Source of the DNA: JBDSGC01 sp046594105
GTDB taxonomy: Bacteria > Acidobacteriota > Thermoanaerobaculia > Gp7-AA8
DNA: 11,284 nt
Assembly (NCBI GenBank): GCA_046594105.1
Contig: JBKJQB010000366.1
Location: 1 to 11,284, forward strand
Reading direction: 5' to 3'
Part shown: positions 7,971 through 11,284 of the stretch, piece after piece
How positions within the stretch are numbered: the stretch's first letter is position 1
Layout: each line of letters opens with the position of its first letter
The notes under the pieces: model-generated
Databases searched by the model: none
Seen by the model: the letters and a program-made list of their open reading frames with translations, nothing else
Told to the model about the DNA's origin: nothing
Translations under genes and position numbers: made by a program

Positions 7971-9416
7971 ATGAGCGAGTCTTTCGATGTCGTCGTGCTC
8001 GGTGGTGGAACTGCCGGATTGGTGACCGCCTCCGGATGCGCGCGGCTCGGTCGCAAGGTCGCATTGATCGAGCGGGAAGCGCTCGGCGGCGATTGCCTGT
8101 GGACCGGCTGCGTGCCGACCAAGGCTCTGGTGGCCACGGGAAAACTCATTCACCAGATGCGGCACGCCGACGCCTTCGGCCTGGAGCCGCATTCACCGAA
8201 GGTCTCGCCCGCGGCGATCATGGCCTCCATGCGGGAAGCCCGACAGGTGACTGCGAAACACGACGATCCCGCGAAGTTCCGCGCCCTGGGCATCGACGTC
8301 ATCGAGGGCGTTGCCTCGATCACCGGGCCGCAGGAAGTCGCCGTCATCACCGCCGGCGGGCAGCAGCGCACCCTCACCGCGAAAGACATCGTCATCGCCA
8401 CCGGGTCCCGCACCTCCGTCCCACCGGTGGAAGGGCTCCAGGAACATGGATTCCTCGATCACCGCACCTTTCTGGCGCAGGACGAGTTCCCCGCATCATT
8501 GATCGTTCTCGGCGGCGGGTACATCGGGATCGAGTTCGCCCAGCTCTTCCGCCGCTTCGGAAGCAAGGTGGTGGTCGTCGAGATGTTCGACGAGATCATC
8601 ACGAAAGAGGACGCCGGCGTCATCGCTGCAGTCCGGAAGATCCTCACCGCGGAAGGCGTGGAGATCCGCACCGGGTGGGCCGCCAAATCCGTTCGCCTCG
8701 ATGCCGGCGCGAAACTGCTGCGGATCGAGACCAAGGCCGGCCAGTCGGAAGAGATCCGCGCCGATGAGATCTTCGTCGCCTCCGGCCGGCGCGGCAACAT
8801 CGAAGGCCTCGGCCTCGACGAGGTCGGCGTCAAGACGAACCGCACCTTCGTGACCGTCGACAAATACCTCCAGACCTCCGTTCCGCGCATCTGGGCCTGC
8901 GGCGACATCCACGGCGGCATGCAGTTCACTCACGTCGCCGCCTACGAAGCGGTCAAGCTCGTGCGCAACATGCTCTTCCCGGGGAAGTCCGCGGTCGATT
9001 ACAGCAACGTGCCCTGGGCGCTGTACACCGATCCGGAGGTCGGCCACATCGGCATGACCGAAGAGGAAGCGGTGAAAGAGCATGGAGCGGATGGCGTCAA
9101 GACGTACCAGGTGGCCATGGCCGATGTCGATCGGGCGGTCATCGATCGCACCACCGCCGGCTTCGTCAAATTCGTCTGCGACACCAAAGGTCACATCCTC
9201 GGCGCGCACGCCCTCTGCGCCAACGCTTCCACCTTGATCGAGGAGGTCGTGCTGGCTCGCAAGAAGGGAGTCAGGATCGGTGAGCTGGCGCAGCTCATCT
9301 CGCCCTACCCTTCGCTGGCGGACGCCGTGCAGAAAACAGCGTCCCTCTATTTTCAGGATGTGGCGAAAGGCTGGCTCGGAAGCGCCGGAAAGCGCATCGC
9401 GAAGTGGTCGCAGTAA
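7971..9416 (+). CDS. FAD-dependent pyridine nucleotide-disulfide oxidoreductase (Lpd/MerA-like)
   Basis: 481 residues, start ATG as the first codon after the -10. The FAD Rossmann motif GGGTAG is at 11-16. The redox-active pair lies in GGDCLWTGCVPTK (Cys42 and Cys47, CxxxxC). The NAD(P)-binding motif GGGYIG is at 181-186, with Glu204 ending strand 2 (favouring NAD over NADP). The second FAD motif is WACGDIHGG, and the dimerisation domain is at about 345-470. Class I disulfide reductases usually carry a catalytic HPxxxxE pair near the C-terminus; here the segment is SPYPSLAD (444-451), placing Tyr446 and Asp451 at those positions. MerA also uses a Tyr nearby, but this protein lacks MerA's N-terminal metal-binding domain and C-terminal Cys pair, and no mer gene is near. 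No 2-oxoacid dehydrogenase genes flank it. The substrate is therefore unknown; it is best called a stand-alone Lpd/MerA-like flavoprotein. Confidence 0.93.
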   Translation: MSESFDVVVLGGGTAGLVTASGCARLGRKVALIEREALGGDCLWTGCVPTKALVATGKLIHQMRHADAFGLEPHSPKVSPAAIMASMREARQVTAKHDDPAKFRALGIDVIEGVASITGPQEVAVITAGGQQRTLTAKDIVIATGSRTSVPPVEGLQEHGFLDHRTFLAQDEFPASLIVLGGGYIGIEFAQLFRRFGSKVVVVEMFDEIITKEDAGVIAAVRKILTAEGVEIRTGWAAKSVRLDAGAKLLRIETKAGQSEEIRADEIFVASGRRGNIEGLGLDEVGVKTNRTFVTVDKYLQTSVPRIWACGDIHGGMQFTHVAAYEAVKLVRNMLFPGKSAVDYSNVPWALYTDPEVGHIGMTEEEAVKEHGADGVKTYQVAMADVDRAVIDRTTAGFVKFVCDTKGHILGAHALCANASTLIEEVVLARKKGVRIGELAQLISPYPSLADAVQKTASLYFQDVAKGWLGSAGKRIAKWSQ

Positions 9417-9527
9417 CCGCGACTGACCCCATGCTATCGTTGCGATTCGACGAGACCTGGCAGCCGTTGAACGGTGATTCGGCTCGATCGAACAGCCTGG
9501 ACGCATGAGTCGAAGAAACACCCTGGT

Positions 9528-9532
9528 GGAGG
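9528..9532 (+). promoter_or_regulatory. Shine-Dalgarno GGAGG fixing the sodC start
   Basis: GGAGG lies 4 nt before the ATG at 9537. It selects this start over an in-frame upstream alternative at 9474 and makes the protein begin MKK, as a lipoprotein signal should. Confidence 0.85.
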
Positions 9533-9536
9533 AAAC

Positions 9537-10088
9537 ATGAAGAAAACGGCAATCGTGATCACCGCTGCTCTCACCCTTCTCAGTCTCGCTGGCTGCAGCA
9601 CATCCCGAGGACCGATGGCCATGGCCACGCTCTCGCCCACCACGGGTCAGACTGCGCGCGGCACGGTGCACTTCCAGAACGCCTCCGACGGAAACGTCGA
9701 AGTGGTCGTGGATCTCACCGGAGTTCCCGCCGGTACCCACGGCTTCCACATCCACGAGAAAGGCGACTGCGGCGACGACGCCAAGAACGCCGGCGGCCAC
9801 TTCAATCCGATGAGCATGGTCCACGGCGCACCGGACGCCGTCTCCCATCACGCGGGCGATTTCGGCAACGTGACCGCCGACGCCAGCGGCGAGGTCCACA
9901 CCCGCTTCATGACCCACGCGGTCATCCTGCATGACGGCATGAACTCCGCCATCGGCCACGCCGTCGTCCTGCACGCGAACGCTGATGACCTCGCCTCGCA
10001 GCCGGCCGGCAACGCCGGAGCGCGCATCGCCTGCGGAGTTGTTGAAGTGACCACCATGAAAGCCATGGCAGGCGGAATGCAGCACTAA
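9537..10088 (+). CDS. sodC: Cu/Zn superoxide dismutase, lipoprotein form
   Basis: 183 residues. The signal MKKTAIVITAALTLLSLAGC ends in a canonical lipobox (LAGC, Cys20), so the mature enzyme is membrane-anchored, facing the periplasm. It converts superoxide to oxygen and hydrogen peroxide. All metal ligands can be placed by spacing: His71 and His73 (GFHIHE), bridging His88 (GGHFNP), His96, His105 and Asp108 (HHAGDFGN) and His146 (VVLHANADD). The conserved disulfide pair is Cys78 and Cys166, and the active-site Arg is Arg163 (GARIACG). A His/Met-containing tail (MKAMAGGMQH) ends the protein and might help bind copper (inference). A possible extended -10 (TGCTATCGT, 9432-9440) lies about 95 nt upstream, with no clear -35. 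The next lipoprotein gene starts 6 nt after the stop, so the two are co-transcribed. Confidence 0.96.
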   Translation: MKKTAIVITAALTLLSLAGCSTSRGPMAMATLSPTTGQTARGTVHFQNASDGNVEVVVDLTGVPAGTHGFHIHEKGDCGDDAKNAGGHFNPMSMVHGAPDAVSHHAGDFGNVTADASGEVHTRFMTHAVILHDGMNSAIGHAVVLHANADDLASQPAGNAGARIACGVVEVTTMKAMAGGMQH

Positions 10089-10094
10089 AGGCGC

Positions 10095-10580
10095 ATGAAG
10101 CCTCTTCTTGTTTTCGTCAGCACCCTAACCCTCACCGTCCTCACCGCTGCTTGCGCGACGCCTCGACCTGGGGCGTCGCGCACAGATTCTCAGCCCGGTC
10201 ACGGCGCGGTCTCCATGCAGATCGTTCCCAATCCGATCGTGGCCACCCGCGTCAGCGGCACCACCTACGACTTCCCCTTCGACGTCGTGGTGCGCGAGAC
10301 CGGAGGCCATCCGCTCACCGTCCAGCGCATCGTCCTCGACGTCTACGCCCTCGGCGGCCTGAAGGTCGCCTCGGAATCGTACGGTTCCGCGGAGATTGCC
10401 GCCCTCGGCTACCCCACCTCGATTGCCGCGAACGGCAACCTTCGCTACCACCTCGCCCCCCGCAAGGACGTGAGCGACGATCGCCTCTTCGGCAGCGTCA
10501 CCGGCCAGGTGCGCATCGAAGCCACCGACGACACCGGCACGCCCACGATCGCCTCGACGACAGTGACGGTCACGCGATAG
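10095..10580 (+). CDS. Lipoprotein of unknown function in an operon with sodC
   Basis: 161 residues, start ATG 6 nt after the sodC stop, with only a weak GGCG upstream, suggesting translational coupling. The signal MKPLLVFVSTLTLTVLTAAC has a lipobox (TAAC, Cys20). After a short Pro/Ser/Thr linker (21-38), residues about 39-160 are rich in alternating polar/hydrophobic stretches with regular beta character (MQIVPNPIVATR, TYDFPFDVVVRET, VQRIVLDVYA, GQVRIEATD, ASTTVTVTR), consistent with an immunoglobulin-like beta sandwich. No catalytic or metal motif is evident, and the mature part has no Cys after the lipid site. I do not recognise the family. Its position suggests a partner, chaperone or envelope factor for SodC (inference). 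A perfect 11-bp inverted repeat lies in the coding sequence starting at the codon of Cys20. Confidence 0.88.
   Translation: MKPLLVFVSTLTLTVLTAACATPRPGASRTDSQPGHGAVSMQIVPNPIVATRVSGTTYDFPFDVVVRETGGHPLTVQRIVLDVYALGGLKVASESYGSAEIAALGYPTSIAANGNLRYHLAPRKDVSDDRLFGSVTGQVRIEATDDTGTPTIASTTVTVTR
10152..10182 (+). repeat. Perfect inverted repeat inside the lipoprotein gene
   Basis: TGCGCGACGCC (10152-10162) pairs completely with GGCGTCGCGCA (10172-10182) around a 9-nt loop. It begins at the codon of the lipidated Cys20 and lies about 60 nt into the gene. It is not followed by a T-run. It may slow ribosomes or stabilise the message (inference). Confidence 0.6.
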
Positions 10581-10629
10581 GCAGCAGAGCCGACCGCTTC
10601 GATCGCGCGCGGGCCTCGGGCGAGAAACG

Positions 10630-11136
10630 TTACGACCCTGCGTTGCGTCGATCCCGCTCTTCCTTGAGCGCGGAGAGAATCTCGACGGCGATCAGGTCCT
10701 TCGGTCGGCCTGCGGCACGCTTCATCCGGAGCAGGTCTTCAATCGAGGCGACCATGACGTGAAGGTCACCGTCAACGACGACTTCCGTCGCATTCTTCCT
10801 CAGATCAGCGTAACCATCGGTCCCGGCCGGCGTCCCCAGGCAATCGAGATCTCCGCTGCTCGTCTCGAAGGTGAATGAGTCGCCCATCTGCAGTGTCTTC
10901 GCATCGAGCTGAAACAGCAGCTGCGGCGGGGCGCCACGAAGAGTCGCCTTCAACTCCGTAAGCGCTCTTGCCAGACGCTCCAGATTTTCTCTGTCACGGT
11001 CGTAACAGAGATCGAGATCGAAGGTGAACGAGGGAGATCCGAGCAAAACACCGGCGATCCCGCCGATGATCACGAAGCGAACGTCGTGCGCCCGCAGCAC
11101 TCGCAGAGGTGGACGCGGATCGAAAGCCGGGTTCAT
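10630..11136 (-). CDS. Nucleotidyltransferase-fold protein (AbiEii/MNT-like)
   Basis: 168 residues; the ATG at 11136-11134 overlaps the stop of the upstream small gene (ATGA). The polymerase-beta nucleotidyltransferase signature is clear: FVIIGGIAGVLLGS followed by FDLDL (Asp40, Asp42 as the metal-binding pair), with a later candidate third Asp in SGDLDCLG (Asp96 or Asp98). The C-terminal ASIEDLLRMKRAAGRPKDL helix is typical of small stand-alone nucleotidyltransferases annotated as AbiEii/DUF-type proteins. Such enzymes move a nucleotide to RNA, protein or a small molecule; members include antibiotic-resistance enzymes, MNT antitoxins and AbiEii/MenT toxins. At 168 residues it is longer than typical MNT antitoxins (about 100-140) and much shorter than AbiEii toxins (about 300). 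No HEPN partner follows; the only neighbour is the overlapping small protein. Its role as half of a two-gene cassette is inferred. Confidence 0.88.
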   Translation of the reverse strand: MNPAFDPRPPLRVLRAHDVRFVIIGGIAGVLLGSPSFTFDLDLCYDRDRENLERLARALTELKATLRGAPPQLLFQLDAKTLQMGDSFTFETSSGDLDCLGTPAGTDGYADLRKNATEVVVDGDLHVMVASIEDLLRMKRAAGRPKDLIAVEILSALKEERDRRNAGS

Positions 11137-11284
11137 ACCGGGTGCGCGCTCGCCACCAGCTCCGCAACATTTCGCGCGGAGGCGACGAACAGCTTCAAAC
11201 GCTCGTCCGGAGTGAGATCCAGCAGCCGGCGGATCTGACTTCGATCCACTCCAGACCCAGGCTTCTGCTCAGGTTGCTCCACCT
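11133..11284 (-). CDS. Small helical protein overlapping the nucleotidyltransferase start (possibly partial)
   Basis: Reading leftwards from the window edge, the minus strand encodes about 49 residues from a possible GTG at 11282-11280: VEQPEQKPGSGVD, then RSQIRRLLDLTPDERLKLF and VASARNVAELVASAHPV, ending TGA at 11135-11133. The stop overlaps the ATG of the nucleotidyltransferase by the ATGA arrangement, the usual sign of a translationally coupled pair. The second half looks like two amphipathic helices (RRLLDLTPDERLKLF; ASARNVAELV). The true start may lie beyond the edge, because the bases before the GTG (AG) are all that remain. I do not recognise a named family. The position and size suit an antitoxin or accessory partner of the nucleotidyltransferase (inference). 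Confidence 0.65.
   Translation of the reverse strand, partial: VEQPEQKPGSGVDRSQIRRLLDLTPDERLKLFVASARNVAELVASAHPV

Noticed and set aside
7971..9416. Calling the flavoprotein mercuric reductase (merA) or lipoamide dehydrogenase (lpd)
   Set aside because: It lacks the metal-binding domain and C-terminal Cys pair of MerA, the His-Glu pair of Lpd, and any partner genes.
8496..10085. Long minus-strand open frame (529 codons) spanning the flavoprotein and sodC
   Set aside because: It runs antisense through two well-defined genes and the intergenic gap, with no start signal or domain.
10581..10629. Bidirectional terminator between the lipoprotein and nucleotidyltransferase genes
   Set aside because: The 49-nt gap is GC-rich with only imperfect self-complementarity and no T-run; nothing convincing.

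Overview
The window is a GC-rich bacterial chromosomal segment carrying housekeeping and cell-envelope genes. It shows no rRNA, tRNA, CRISPR array, transposase or phage gene. The organism looks like a Gram-negative, possibly of Acidobacteriota type. The evidence is peptidoglycan-binding OmpA-like lipoproteins, periplasmic and lipoprotein signals, a large membrane pyrophosphatase of what looks like the divergent H+-pumping branch, and a transmembrane zinc-ribbon Ser/Thr kinase with a PEGA-like sensor region. The taxonomic guess is inference from gene types only.

Layout. Positions 1-1340 hold two tandem paralogous OmpA-type proteins on the + strand (the first cut off by the window edge), each followed by its own hairpin terminator. 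Positions 1382-4041 hold hppA, with a putative promoter, a small 5' UTR hairpin, a strong Shine-Dalgarno sequence and a strong terminator. Positions 4042-4430 have no gene but contain palindromic intergenic repeats. On the minus strand a two-gene operon (about 7393 down to 4431) encodes a zinc-ribbon/kinase/TM/PEGA protein and a secreted TPR protein, coupled by a GTGA stop/start overlap. Diverging from it on the + strand, from a shared symmetric -10 element, is a YjbQ-family gene. Next, on the + strand, come a stand-alone flavoprotein disulfide reductase with an apparently leaderless start, and then a two-gene lipoprotein operon (SodC-type Cu/Zn superoxide dismutase and an unrecognised lipoprotein).

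At the right edge, on the minus strand and converging on the lipoprotein operon, is a compact cassette: a roughly 50-residue protein whose stop overlaps (ATGA) the start of a 168-residue nucleotidyltransferase-fold protein. This is the part of the window most like an undescribed module. It has the architecture of a toxin-antitoxin or similar two-component cassette, but the function cannot be settled from sequence alone.

Most of the rest is explainable by known families. The kinase/TPR pair probably forms a signalling unit spanning the inner membrane, the two OmpA proteins probably tether the outer membrane to peptidoglycan, HppA recovers energy from pyrophosphate, and the SodC lipoprotein detoxifies superoxide in the periplasm.
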